From contig QULP01000005.1 of the NCBI GenBank assembly GCA_003481745.1, positions 186,001 to 250,000 on the forward strand: DNA of 64,000 nt. The letters run 5' to 3'. Shown here piece by piece: positions 53,316 through 61,658 of this stretch (positions are counted from its first letter, which is position 1; the number at the start of each line of letters is the position of its first letter). The notes under the pieces are model-generated. The model made no database searches. It had not been told where the DNA came from and saw only the letters and a list, made by a program, of their open reading frames with translations. This DNA is from Firmicutes bacterium OM04-13BH (lineage in GTDB: Bacteria; Bacillota; Clostridia; Lachnospirales; Lachnospiraceae). Both the position numbers and the translations under genes were made by a program.

Positions 53316-53738
53316 ATGCAGAAGTCGAGTAAAGTACTAAATATAATAATAGGAGTGCTGTATGCTCTTTTGGGAATCATATGGCTTATTTCAGGAATCT
53401 CTTCTTTAGGAAATGTGCAGATTCTATTAGGAACGAATATACTGACATATGTGTGCGTGTTACTTCCATTATTGATAGTATTTGCTGTTATTGGTATTAG
53501 TTTGTATCGTCTGAAGAAAAACGAAAGTACAGGATTGATTGCTTTATTATGGGTAATCGCATCTGTTATAATGTTTTTTGTAGGAATTGTTTTATATAAG
53601 CAGTATACATCAGATGGAACATACTTTGAAACATTGTTTTATACGCTGGCATTTTATTTTGTGGCAGTAGAGTTGACTGTTCCTGGTGGAATTATTATTA
53701 TGATATTAACAGCAATAAAGAAGAAAATAGAGCGTTAA
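53316..53738 (+). CDS. Four-helix membrane protein, paralogue family member D
   Basis: A protein of 140 residues with the family start (QKSSKVLNIIIGVLYALLG) and four hydrophobic segments ending in MILTAIKKKIER. AAAGGGGGA precedes ATG 53316. It is expressed from a P2 element and ends 9 bases before the PARG-SGNH gene, so the two are co-transcribed. Confidence 0.75.
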   Translation: MQKSSKVLNIIIGVLYALLGIIWLISGISSLGNVQILLGTNILTYVCVLLPLLIVFAVIGISLYRLKKNESTGLIALLWVIASVIMFFVGIVLYKQYTSDGTYFETLFYTLAFYFVAVELTVPGGIIIMILTAIKKKIER

Positions 53739-53747
53739 ATTAAGATT

Positions 53748-55346
53748 ATGGATTACAATGAACTGATATCTTGTTTTCAAGATACGATAAAAATGTCAGA
53801 AGATGAGCTTCAGGATGCAACTTTAGAAGCAATTGACAATACCTGTGTATTAAAAGAAAATATCTATGAAGAAGTATTTGAAAATTCAAATGTCAAAATA
53901 AAAGAAAGACCAGAAGATGCAGATGTATTTGTTGAAGTTAATACGACTTTTGCAACAGCAAAGGAATATTTGCAGGATGGAAAAGTAGCAGTTTTAAATT
54001 TTGCAAATCCGATACGTCCCGGTGGAGGAGTACAAAACGGTGCAATCGCTCAAGAGGAATGTTTGTGCCGGAGCAGTAATTTGTATTGTTGCTTAAGAGA
54101 GGAAAAGGTCTTTGAAGATTATTATCTATATCATAGAAAGATGGATCATTATCTGAGTACAGACAGATTAATCTACAGCAAAGATATAACTGTTTTCAAA
54201 AATGACAACAGAATTCCGGCATTAATGCCTGCCAGAAACTGGTTTCAGGTAGATGTCATAACTTGTGCAGCGCCTTATCTGATTGGAAATGTAAATATTG
54301 ACCAGAATTCATTAAAACGAGTCTTTTTGAAACGAATACAGAACATTTTAGATGCTGCAATTTTAAATCAAGTAGACACGATTATATTAGGAGCTTTTGG
54401 ATGTGGAGCATTTAAGAATCCTCCGGATCTTGTAGCACAGGCTTTTTATGAAGTGATTTATGACTGGGATTATAAAAAATATTTTAAACGAATCGTGTTT
54501 GCAATTAAATCTACCAATATGAAGTGTAGAAATATTGAAATATTTTCAAAATATTTTATAATTAAATCAGTTTCAGAAGAATGTCTGATAGGGGATAAAC
54601 AGTATTTCAAACAATGGCAGAAAACAAATCCGTATTTTGGTAAAAAGTTTTCAGTTCTGGGAGATTCAATTAGTACATTAGAAGGCTGTCATCCACAGGG
54701 ATATAAAGTGTTTTTCAAAGATGAGATATGTAAAAGAACGGGTGTCGTAAAAGAAACCGATACCTGGTGGGGAAAAGTAATTCGTTTTTTTGGTGGAGAG
54801 CTATTAGTGAATAACTCCTGGTCGGGAAGCAGAGTGACAATGGTTCCTGAAAATTCTGAATTGTTTCCTTCTGCATGTAGTGATGAAAGAACAGGTTTTT
54901 TACATTGGGATGAAGAAGTGCCGGATGTAATTCTTGTTTATTTGGGAACGAATGACTGGGGATTTGGTGTACTTTTATCCAGAAGAGATAAAAGAAAAAA
55001 GACCAGACCTCAAATAGCAAATTATTCAAGATATCAGGAATTTGATTATGCTTATGATAATATGCTTAAGAAATTAAGACGAAATTATCCAAGTGCAGAA
55101 ATCTGGTGTTGTACATTAGGTGTAACGGAAATGTCTTCAAATCCTTATTTTGAATTTCCTTATGAATATTGTGGAATGAATATAGAAGCCTACAATGGAG
55201 TAATCAGGAAAAAGGCAAAGAAGCATAAGTGTAATATAATAGATTTGTATGCAGAAAATCAACCTTATGATACCATAGATGGCACACATCCAAATAAGGA
55301 TGGTATGAATACTTTGGCGAAAATGATAGCATCAAATATGTTATGA
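53748..55346 (+). CDS. Fusion of a bacterial-type PARG (macrodomain-like) and an SGNH hydrolase
   Basis: A protein of 532 residues without a signal peptide. Residues about 1-270 match the microbial poly(ADP-ribose) glycohydrolase family (DUF2263/TIGR02452): NFANPIRPGGGVQNGAIAQ, then ECLCRSSNLY with the paired acidic residues, then ILGAFGCGAFKNPP. Residues about 300-530 are an SGNH/GDSL hydrolase: SVLGDSISTLEG (nucleophile Ser), NNSWSGSRV (Asn block), VYLGTNDWG (block III), DGTHPNKDG (Asp-His). All four SGNH blocks are visible. It could remove ADP-ribose and an ester-linked group, or hydrolyse O-acetyl-ADP-ribose. It has only a weak ribosome site, so translation probably couples to the gene 9 bases upstream. 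Confidence 0.85.
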   Translation: MDYNELISCFQDTIKMSEDELQDATLEAIDNTCVLKENIYEEVFENSNVKIKERPEDADVFVEVNTTFATAKEYLQDGKVAVLNFANPIRPGGGVQNGAIAQEECLCRSSNLYCCLREEKVFEDYYLYHRKMDHYLSTDRLIYSKDITVFKNDNRIPALMPARNWFQVDVITCAAPYLIGNVNIDQNSLKRVFLKRIQNILDAAILNQVDTIILGAFGCGAFKNPPDLVAQAFYEVIYDWDYKKYFKRIVFAIKSTNMKCRNIEIFSKYFIIKSVSEECLIGDKQYFKQWQKTNPYFGKKFSVLGDSISTLEGCHPQGYKVFFKDEICKRTGVVKETDTWWGKVIRFFGGELLVNNSWSGSRVTMVPENSELFPSACSDERTGFLHWDEEVPDVILVYLGTNDWGFGVLLSRRDKRKKTRPQIANYSRYQEFDYAYDNMLKKLRRNYPSAEIWCCTLGVTEMSSNPYFEFPYEYCGMNIEAYNGVIRKKAKKHKCNIIDLYAENQPYDTIDGTHPNKDGMNTLAKMIASNML

Positions 55347-55386
55347 AAAGATAAAAAACAATAAAAAATGATAGAAGAAAAGACTG

Positions 55387-55791
55387 GTGAAACCTAAAAG
55401 GATTATGATAGAAAGCGCAATGTATGAATTAAAACAAGACTTAAAACTATATGGAAAACCATTATTATTAACAGCAATGGTACTTGTGGCAATGCAGTTG
55501 ATTTTTCATGAGTTATGTCCTATGAAGATACTTTTAGGGATTCCCTGTCCAGGATGCGGGTTGACTCATGCCTGTCTGGATATTTTGACATTGCATTGGA
55601 AAAAGGCATGGAATTGGAATCCGGCAGGATTTTTGTGGGTACCGTCTATTCTTCTTTTATTGTGGATGCGATATATAAAACAGCATAGAATAAAATATGT
55701 ATTTGCTTTTTTCTGGTTTACAGTAGGTATGACACTGCTGAATTATGTGATTAATTTTGGGAACATTATTGCAGAGTATAAGGCTTTGTGA
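55387..55791 (+). CDS. DUF2752 membrane protein
   Basis: A protein of up to 134 residues with three hydrophobic segments and the DUF2752 signature CPMKILLGIPCPGCGLTHA, then a helix with NPAGFLWVP. The family is of unknown function and common in Firmicutes. The GTG 55387 start is assumed; ATG 55405 is possible. It follows the PARG-SGNH gene by 40 bases. Confidence 0.8.
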   Translation: MKPKRIMIESAMYELKQDLKLYGKPLLLTAMVLVAMQLIFHELCPMKILLGIPCPGCGLTHACLDILTLHWKKAWNWNPAGFLWVPSILLLLWMRYIKQHRIKYVFAFFWFTVGMTLLNYVINFGNIIAEYKAL

Positions 55792-55849
55792 TAAAATTTC
55801 TATAAAAAATATTATATTTTTGTAAAAAACAAATGAGGAGGGGATCTCA

Positions 55850-56329
55850 ATGAGATGCAGTAACTGTGGTGGAGAGAATGAGAGCGGCGTAAATTTTTGC
55901 CAGTACTGTGGAGCAAAATTAGAGCAGGAATCAAATTTCTCCCAAAACGATTTTGACAAGGGTCAGGCAGGACAAACAGGATATGATCCAAACTATAGCA
56001 ATCAAGCAGAATACAGCAATCAAACAGATTATAGTAATAATGGAGGATATTCAGGACAGGCAGGATATTATCAATTAACAGAATCTCAGCTTCCGGAAGA
56101 ATACAGACCACTTACCATGTGGGGATATTTTGGATATCAGTTATTATTCTGTGTTCCATGTGTAGGATTTATCTTTTTGTTAATTATTGCATTTGGCGGA
56201 ACAAGAAATGTTAACCTTAAAAACTTTGCACGTTCTTATTTCTGTGTGTGGATTATAGCGGTAGTATTAATTCTTCTGTTCTCAGTAATCGGAGGCGGTT
56301 TTGCGACATTATTCAGTCTTGGATATTGA
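55850..56329 (+). CDS. Zinc-ribbon protein with Gln/Asn/Tyr-rich linker and two membrane segments
   Basis: A protein of 159 residues: ribbon (MRCSNCGGE, then FCQYCGAKL), then a linker of repeats such as YSNQAEYSNQTDYSN, then LPEEYRPLTMWGYFGYQLL and two hydrophobic segments to the end. This ending recurs in Lachnospiraceae proteins of unknown function. GAGGAGGGG precedes ATG 55850. It ends at a strong terminator. Confidence 0.78.
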   Translation: MRCSNCGGENESGVNFCQYCGAKLEQESNFSQNDFDKGQAGQTGYDPNYSNQAEYSNQTDYSNNGGYSGQAGYYQLTESQLPEEYRPLTMWGYFGYQLLFCVPCVGFIFLLIIAFGGTRNVNLKNFARSYFCVWIIAVVLILLFSVIGGGFATLFSLGY

Positions 56330-56341
56330 TATTATTAAAAG

Positions 56342-56365
56342 TAGAGGGGATGTCCCCTCTATTTT
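56342..56365 (+). terminator. Strong terminator
   Basis: TAGAGGGGA pairs with TCCCCTCTA and is followed by T5. The 364-bp gap 56330-56693 otherwise holds only a P2 element. Confidence 0.88.
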
Positions 56366-56570
56366 TCTTCCTCTTGACAGTAATCCTCTTACCTGCTATG
56401 ATGTCAACAAAGCAATTCTTAAATTCAAATTCAAATATATCTTTTTATTCAAAAATTTTTCCAAGATTGTAAATAATTCAAATTTTAGAAGCTTTTTAAT
56501 GATTTCAAGCCTAAGACTTCCTCGTTATATGTAAAATTCCGTTAAAAACAGAATAAAACCTCGAAAAAAA

Positions 56571-56643
56571 TGCAAAAAGTGTGAAAGTTTTGTGACCACA
56601 AAGTTTGACACATATTGGTTATTTGTTGAAAATTTATTAAAAT
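56571..56643 (+). promoter_or_regulatory. P2 element, copy 7 (phospho-signalling operon)
   Basis: TGCAAAAAG at 56571, TGACCACAAAGTTTGACAC, TTGGTT at 56615, a 17-bp spacer, TAAAAT at 56638. It places the RNA start near 56650, which rules out ATG 56646 and supports ATG 56694. Confidence 0.7.
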
Positions 56644-56693
56644 AGATGACAAATAATGATATTATTATACATTTTTCGCAGGAGGGAAAGGCT

Positions 56694-58382
56694 ATGAACA
56701 AAAGATTTGTAAAAAGACTGCTGGTGTTCTTTACCGTGTTATGTATGACAATGGCAATGACAGTGCCGGCACTCGCAGCAGGCAGTGGAACTAATGCTAC
56801 AACAGATGACCCGGCAAACGGTATTCTTCAGGTAATGCTTGCCTATGTTGATGATGGGGGTAACAGAACTTACTTTAGTGCCGGAACTTGTTTTATGGTT
56901 AATGAAGAGTATGTTGTAACCAATAAACATGTATTTGATTTGGACACAACAGATTCTGACGGAGTGACACTTCGTGACACAATCGTAGAAACAATGGGAC
57001 TGAAAAGTCTGAAAACAAATGATACTCACTTGAAGTTATATGTATTTGCAAACAGAGATACAAACGTAGAGGCAACTGTAGATGCAAATGCGCAGAGTGA
57101 AGAACTCGACTTTGCAGCATTAAAGCTTTCAAGAAAAATTTCCGGAAGACAGTCATTAGTACTTGGCGACAGTGATTCTATTAAACCACAGGATACTGTA
57201 TTTGCTTTAGGTTATCCGGCAGATTCAATTCAGAATAAACAGTCTAATACAAAAGAAGATGTATCTATCACAAATGGTATTATCTCTAAGGTAACTGTAA
57301 CAGACAACGTTGATATTATTGAGCACACAGCTTCTCTTAATAATGGTAATTCAGGTGGACCGCTTCTTAATGCAGATAATGAAGTAATTGGAATTAACGA
57401 ATTTATCATAGGGCAGAAAGGATATTCCATCCAAATCAATCAGATTAAAGAACTGCTTGATACTTATGAAATTGCATACACAGATGGAGCAACAGGAGCT
57501 TCCGCTTCCACTTCTAACTCAAATGATGCAGAAGAGACAGAAGAACCAGATGCTTCAACAGAAGAAGAAACTACAGGTGAGGCAGAAGAAGAGAAAGCAA
57601 CAGAACCGGATGCAGACCTTGTAACAGCACTTCAGAGTGAAATTACAAAAGCTAAAAAGATTGACCAGAAAAATTATACAGAAGAGAGCGCAAAAGTTCT
57701 TGATGATACAATTGGTTCTGCTGAAACAGTTGCAGCAAATAAAAAAGCAACAAATGACCAGGTTACAACTGCAACAAATGATTTAAAGACAGCAATTGAT
57801 AATCTGGAAGAAAAATCCGGACCAAACATGATTATGATTGCAGGTATCGCAGCAGCAGTTGTAGTAGTTATTATTGTAATCGTAGTTATTATTGTAGTAT
57901 CAAATGGCAAGAAGAAAAAAGCAGCACCAGCTCATAACAATATGCAGCGTCCAAATACGCCACCGACCCGCCCACAGCCAGCTCCACAGCAGCAGCCACA
58001 GTATAGTCCGGTTGACCAGGGTGATTCCGGAACGACATTATTAAACTCCGGTTCAGGCGAAACCACATTATTAAATGGTGGCGGCGGAAGTGCTTATCTT
58101 ATCAGAAGAAAAAATGGTGAGAAAATTATGATTACTTCTCAGAACTTTGCAATCGGAAAAGAAAGAAGAAGAGTAAACTATTGTGTTTCTGATAATACAT
58201 CCGTCAGCAGATACCATGCAATTATTACGAAAAAAGGTTCTGATTATTATGTGGCTGACCAGAAATCAAGTAACTTTACTTATGTAAATGGTGTACAGTT
58301 AAGCCCATATCAGGAAACACTGCTTACAGACAGATCCACTCTGAAATTGTCAGATGAAGAATTTGAATTTCATTTATCATAG
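56694..58382 (+). CDS. Secreted trypsin-like protease joined through a membrane helix to a cytosolic FHA domain
   Basis: A protein of 562 residues. The signal peptide is followed by an S1/HtrA-like protease domain with its triad visible: TNKHVFD (His about 80), ELDFAALKL (Asp about 138), NNGNSGGPLL (Ser about 219). An acidic linker and a FIVAR-like three-helix module (about 300-365) come next, then a transmembrane helix (about 375-400), a Pro/Gln-rich linker, two TTLLN repeats, and a C-terminal FHA domain (FAIGKERRRVN, then SVSRYHAII, then NFTYVNGVQL) that should bind phosphothreonine. AGGAGGGAAAGG precedes ATG 56694. First gene of an operon with phosphatase and kinase; it could couple outside proteolysis to inside phospho-signals. 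Confidence 0.88.
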   Translation: MNKRFVKRLLVFFTVLCMTMAMTVPALAAGSGTNATTDDPANGILQVMLAYVDDGGNRTYFSAGTCFMVNEEYVVTNKHVFDLDTTDSDGVTLRDTIVETMGLKSLKTNDTHLKLYVFANRDTNVEATVDANAQSEELDFAALKLSRKISGRQSLVLGDSDSIKPQDTVFALGYPADSIQNKQSNTKEDVSITNGIISKVTVTDNVDIIEHTASLNNGNSGGPLLNADNEVIGINEFIIGQKGYSIQINQIKELLDTYEIAYTDGATGASASTSNSNDAEETEEPDASTEEETTGEAEEEKATEPDADLVTALQSEITKAKKIDQKNYTEESAKVLDDTIGSAETVAANKKATNDQVTTATNDLKTAIDNLEEKSGPNMIMIAGIAAAVVVVIIVIVVIIVVSNGKKKKAAPAHNNMQRPNTPPTRPQPAPQQQPQYSPVDQGDSGTTLLNSGSGETTLLNGGGGSAYLIRRKNGEKIMITSQNFAIGKERRRVNYCVSDNTSVSRYHAIITKKGSDYYVADQKSSNFTYVNGVQLSPYQETLLTDRSTLKLSDEEFEFHLS

Positions 58383-58417
58383 TTGCTAAATGATTAAGAA
58401 CAGTGTAGGTGAAAAAG

Positions 58418-59203
58418 ATGGGATTTTTAAGTGTTTTACATAGTGATGTAGGAATAAAAAAGAATACGAATCAAGATTCTGTCTTAATTAAAGTGGCTTC
58501 TACAGACTACGGCGAGGTAATGCTTGCCGTGGTCTGTGATGGAATGGGCGGCCTTGCCAAAGGTGAGGTCGCCAGTGCCGCTTTAATTAAGGCTTTTTCA
58601 GATTGGTTTGAACAAGAATTTCCAGAAATTTTATACAACAAAAGAACCGAAAATGGAATTGACAGACTGGAACTGGAAAATGAAATGAATCAGCTTGTAC
58701 TTGAAGTTGGCGAAAGAATCTCCAGATATGGAGAGATGTCTCACGTAGCAATGGGAACAACGGTGGCAGTGCTTCTGATGGCAGAGGGGAAATATCATAT
58801 CTTAAATGTAGGAGATTCCAGAGTCTATAAACTGAATGAGACTGGATTAAATCAGCTTACAAAAGATCAGACCTTTGTCCAGAAAGAAATGGACCAGGGA
58901 AGAATGACTCCTGAAGAAGCAAAAGTACATCCACAGAGAAATGTACTGCTGCAGTGTGTTGGAGCAAGTGAAATTATTATTCCTGAGTTTTCACATGGTG
59001 AATACAAAACAGGAGAAGTCTATATGGTTTGTTCCGATGGATTTCGTCACGTCATTGCAAAAGAAGAATTTGAAAAACTTATGGAGCCGAAAAAAATGGA
59101 TACAGAAAAGGCACTCAAAGATGTTGCCGTTTACTGTACCGAATTAAATAAATCGCGACAGGAGAAAGATAATATTTCAGTCATTCTCCTGAAAGTATGC
59201 TAG
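58418..59203 (+). CDS. PP2C-family Ser/Thr phosphatase
   Basis: A soluble metal-dependent phosphatase of 261 residues. Motifs: HSDVGIKKNTNQDS, VVCDGMGGLAKGE, MGTTVAVLLMAEG, LNVGDSRVYKL, VCSDGFRHVI, and KDNISVILLK. It likely removes phosphate from targets of the kinase encoded next. ATG 58418 is preferred over GTG 58409. It starts 35 bases after the FHA protein and ends 11 bases before the kinase. Confidence 0.92.
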   Translation: MGFLSVLHSDVGIKKNTNQDSVLIKVASTDYGEVMLAVVCDGMGGLAKGEVASAALIKAFSDWFEQEFPEILYNKRTENGIDRLELENEMNQLVLEVGERISRYGEMSHVAMGTTVAVLLMAEGKYHILNVGDSRVYKLNETGLNQLTKDQTFVQKEMDQGRMTPEEAKVHPQRNVLLQCVGASEIIIPEFSHGEYKTGEVYMVCSDGFRHVIAKEEFEKLMEPKKMDTEKALKDVAVYCTELNKSRQEKDNISVILLKVC

Positions 59204-59214
59204 GGGATAAATGA

Positions 59215-60972
59215 ATGCTGGAAATAGGATCGATTATTGATGGTAAATATAAAATATTAAATAAAATCGGCCAGGGTGGAATGAGCGTCGTTTATCTGGC
59301 CATGAATGAAAGAGCAAATAAACAGTGGGCAATTAAAGAAGTCCGAAAAGACGGTGTGAAAGATTATGATGTCGTACGTCAGGGACTGATTGCGGAGACA
59401 GACATCTTAAAACGTCTGAATCATCCACATCTGCCAAGTATTATCGATGTCATTGACAGAGATGATACCTTCCTGATTGTTATGGACTACATTGAAGGAA
59501 AGTCTCTGGACCACTGGTTGAAAAAGGATGGCGCACAGCCACAGGAAAAGGTAGTGGAATGGGCAAAACAGATTTGCGATGTATTAGGTTATCTTCATTC
59601 CAGAAAACCACCGATTATTTATCGTGATTTGAAGCCGGCGAATGTAATGCTGAAACCGGACGGTCAGATTATGATTATCGACTTTGGAACTGCCAGAGAG
59701 TTTAAAGAGACAAGTATAGAAGATACTTCTTGTCTTGGAACACAGGGATATGCAGCTCCGGAACAGTATGGCGGTCATGGACAGACCGATGCCAGAACAG
59801 ATATTTATACACTGGGAGCAACCATGTATCATCTGTTGACAGGACATAATCCAAGTCTTCCACCGTATGAAATGTACCCGATACGAAGATGGAATCCAGC
59901 TTTGTCATCAGGTCTTGAAAAAATCGTATTGAAATGTACTCAGAGAAACCCAAATGACCGATATCAAAACTGTGCAGAGCTTATGTATGCACTGGAACAT
60001 TACGGGGAATTAGATAGTGCATACAGAAGAAAACAATCAATTAAATGGAAATCCTTTGTTGCGTCCTGCGCATTAACTGTTGTGTCATTGGCAGGAAGTA
60101 TCGGATTTAAAGTAGCAGAATCAAAAACAATTAAGAATAGTTATGATGGATACATCAGCGAAGCAACAAAAGTAACCACGCAGGAAGAGCGTGCAGATTA
60201 TTATGAAAAAGCAATTAAAATAGATCCAGAACGAGAAGAAGGATATTTAGAATTGCTCGATCTGTTTGTCTATGGTGCGGATAAAAATGAACGTGATTTT
60301 AATCGTGACGAAACAGCAGAGATGACAGCAATTCTTGGATATAAAGGAACCGGAAACAGAACAAACGAAAGTTATTTTGAAAGAAATAAAGAAGGATATG
60401 ACGAGTTTGCTTTCCGTATGGGAGTGTATTACTTCTATTATTATGAAGGAGGCGGAAGCGCAGGAAAATCGATGGCACAGCCGTGGTTTGAAAAAGCACA
60501 AAAAGGAACAACCTTAGATGCAGATAAATTACAGCTTGCGGAACGTTTTGCAAAGATTTCCGGATATTATGCTTCTTTAGATTCAAGTGATGAGACCGGA
60601 TATGGAAGTTCTGCTTCTTATGGTGATTATTGGACAGACCTTACCAATCTTACAGATGGAGATATCAGCAAAGTAGTTAACACTAAGACTGCTGTTGCAA
60701 TTTACGAAGAACTCATTGCACGTATTAATGAAAATGCAGTTGATTTCAAACGTGCCGGAGTTACCAAAGACCAGATGATGGATAAATTGTCCAACACTAA
60801 AACAAGACTTGAAATGCTTCAGAACGAAATTTCACAGAGTGATGAAACCTGGGATGGAGTATTAGATAGTATCAGTGCAGCGGAACATCAGGTAAACGTT
60901 GCATTTTCCGGAAGAGACACACAGCCGGAACAGAATCAGGAAGAAGGAGGAAATACGAATGGAAAGCAGTGA
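59215..60972 (+). CDS. Transmembrane Ser/Thr protein kinase with extracytoplasmic helical domain
   Basis: A protein of 585 residues. Kinase domain residues 8-265: IGQGGMSVVYLA (Gly loop), WAIKEV (Lys), IIYRDLKPANVM (YRD instead of HRD, with catalytic Asp kept), IDFGTARE (DFG), GTQGYAAPEQYGG. A membrane helix lies near 280-300 (FVASCALTVVSLAGSIG). Residues 310-560 are helical, TPR-like, and outside the membrane; there are no PASTA repeats, so it is not a standard PrkC. The C-terminal tail is Gln/Gly-rich. ATG 59215 follows AGGGGATAA. Its end overlaps the next gene by 14 bases. Confidence 0.92.
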   Translation: MLEIGSIIDGKYKILNKIGQGGMSVVYLAMNERANKQWAIKEVRKDGVKDYDVVRQGLIAETDILKRLNHPHLPSIIDVIDRDDTFLIVMDYIEGKSLDHWLKKDGAQPQEKVVEWAKQICDVLGYLHSRKPPIIYRDLKPANVMLKPDGQIMIIDFGTAREFKETSIEDTSCLGTQGYAAPEQYGGHGQTDARTDIYTLGATMYHLLTGHNPSLPPYEMYPIRRWNPALSSGLEKIVLKCTQRNPNDRYQNCAELMYALEHYGELDSAYRRKQSIKWKSFVASCALTVVSLAGSIGFKVAESKTIKNSYDGYISEATKVTTQEERADYYEKAIKIDPEREEGYLELLDLFVYGADKNERDFNRDETAEMTAILGYKGTGNRTNESYFERNKEGYDEFAFRMGVYYFYYYEGGGSAGKSMAQPWFEKAQKGTTLDADKLQLAERFAKISGYYASLDSSDETGYGSSASYGDYWTDLTNLTDGDISKVVNTKTAVAIYEELIARINENAVDFKRAGVTKDQMMDKLSNTKTRLEMLQNEISQSDETWDGVLDSISAAEHQVNVAFSGRDTQPEQNQEEGGNTNGKQ

Positions 60973-61621
60973 AAGACTGATTGAGTTATATCGTATGGGC
61001 TTTATTATTTGTCTGTGCCTTGCAGCCGTATTTTTACTGCTGAGTATCTTTTTCTTTTTCAAATTCAGAATCCGTGATGTGTTTGATTTCTTAAGTGGAA
61101 GAGCAGAGAAAAAATCGGTTAAGCAGATGGAAGAAAAAAATGCGAAGACAGGAAAGCTTCGTGATGACTATTATGCAGAACCGCTGAGTTCAGAACTCTA
61201 TAAGACGCCAAGCGGAAAAGTTGTGCCGACGATGTATCCGCAGACAGAACCAATGAATACCGGAACAGAGCCAACACAAGAGACACAGACTAAAATGAGT
61301 CAGACTCCGACACAGCCATCATCAAATGGAAGTGAAGAGACGACTTTATTAGGAAGCGGACAAGAAGAAACAACTCTGCTTGGAAATGGTGAAACCGGTA
61401 CAGAAGAAACCACACTTCTTGGAAATCAGAACCGTAATAAAGAAGAACAGGAAATACCGGGCTATAACGGTGAGACTGCTCTTTTAACTCCAGAGATGGA
61501 AAAAGCAATACATAAACAACAAGAAGAGAAAAAGCAGGAAGAGAAAGAAAAAGAAGCCAGACGTAATAAGTTTGAAATTATAAAAGAACAGATAGAAATT
61601 CATACAAAGGAAGTAATCTAA
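60959..61621 (+). CDS. Membrane protein with repeated ETTLL motifs, likely kinase substrate and FHA ligand
   Basis: A protein of 220 residues. One N-terminal transmembrane helix (FIICLCLAAVFLLLSIFFFF) is followed by a long cytosolic region. Between about residues 125 and 185 it carries three copies of EETTLLG (and one GETALL), and a charged coiled coil ends the protein. Similar TTLLN motifs are in the FHA protein of the same operon. FHA domains bind phosphothreonine, so these are good candidates for phospho-docking sites. AAGGAGGAAA precedes ATG 60959, which overlaps the kinase stop. I recognise no family. Confidence 0.75.
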   Translation: MESSERLIELYRMGFIICLCLAAVFLLLSIFFFFKFRIRDVFDFLSGRAEKKSVKQMEEKNAKTGKLRDDYYAEPLSSELYKTPSGKVVPTMYPQTEPMNTGTEPTQETQTKMSQTPTQPSSNGSEETTLLGSGQEETTLLGNGETGTEETTLLGNQNRNKEEQEIPGYNGETALLTPEMEKAIHKQQEEKKQEEKEKEARRNKFEIIKEQIEIHTKEVI

Positions 61622-61658
61622 AATTTTGATAGAAAAAAATAAGGAAGGAGTGAGAGAT

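Noticed and set aside
40508..56643. P2 as a LytTR or VirR binding site
   Set aside because: Spacing suggests tandem boxes, but the sequence does not match published LytTR or VirR half-sites and no such regulator is encoded here.
56646..56693. Upstream ATG for the protease-FHA protein
   Set aside because: It lies at the predicted RNA start, has no ribosome site, and would spoil the signal peptide; ATG 56694 has AGGAGGG.
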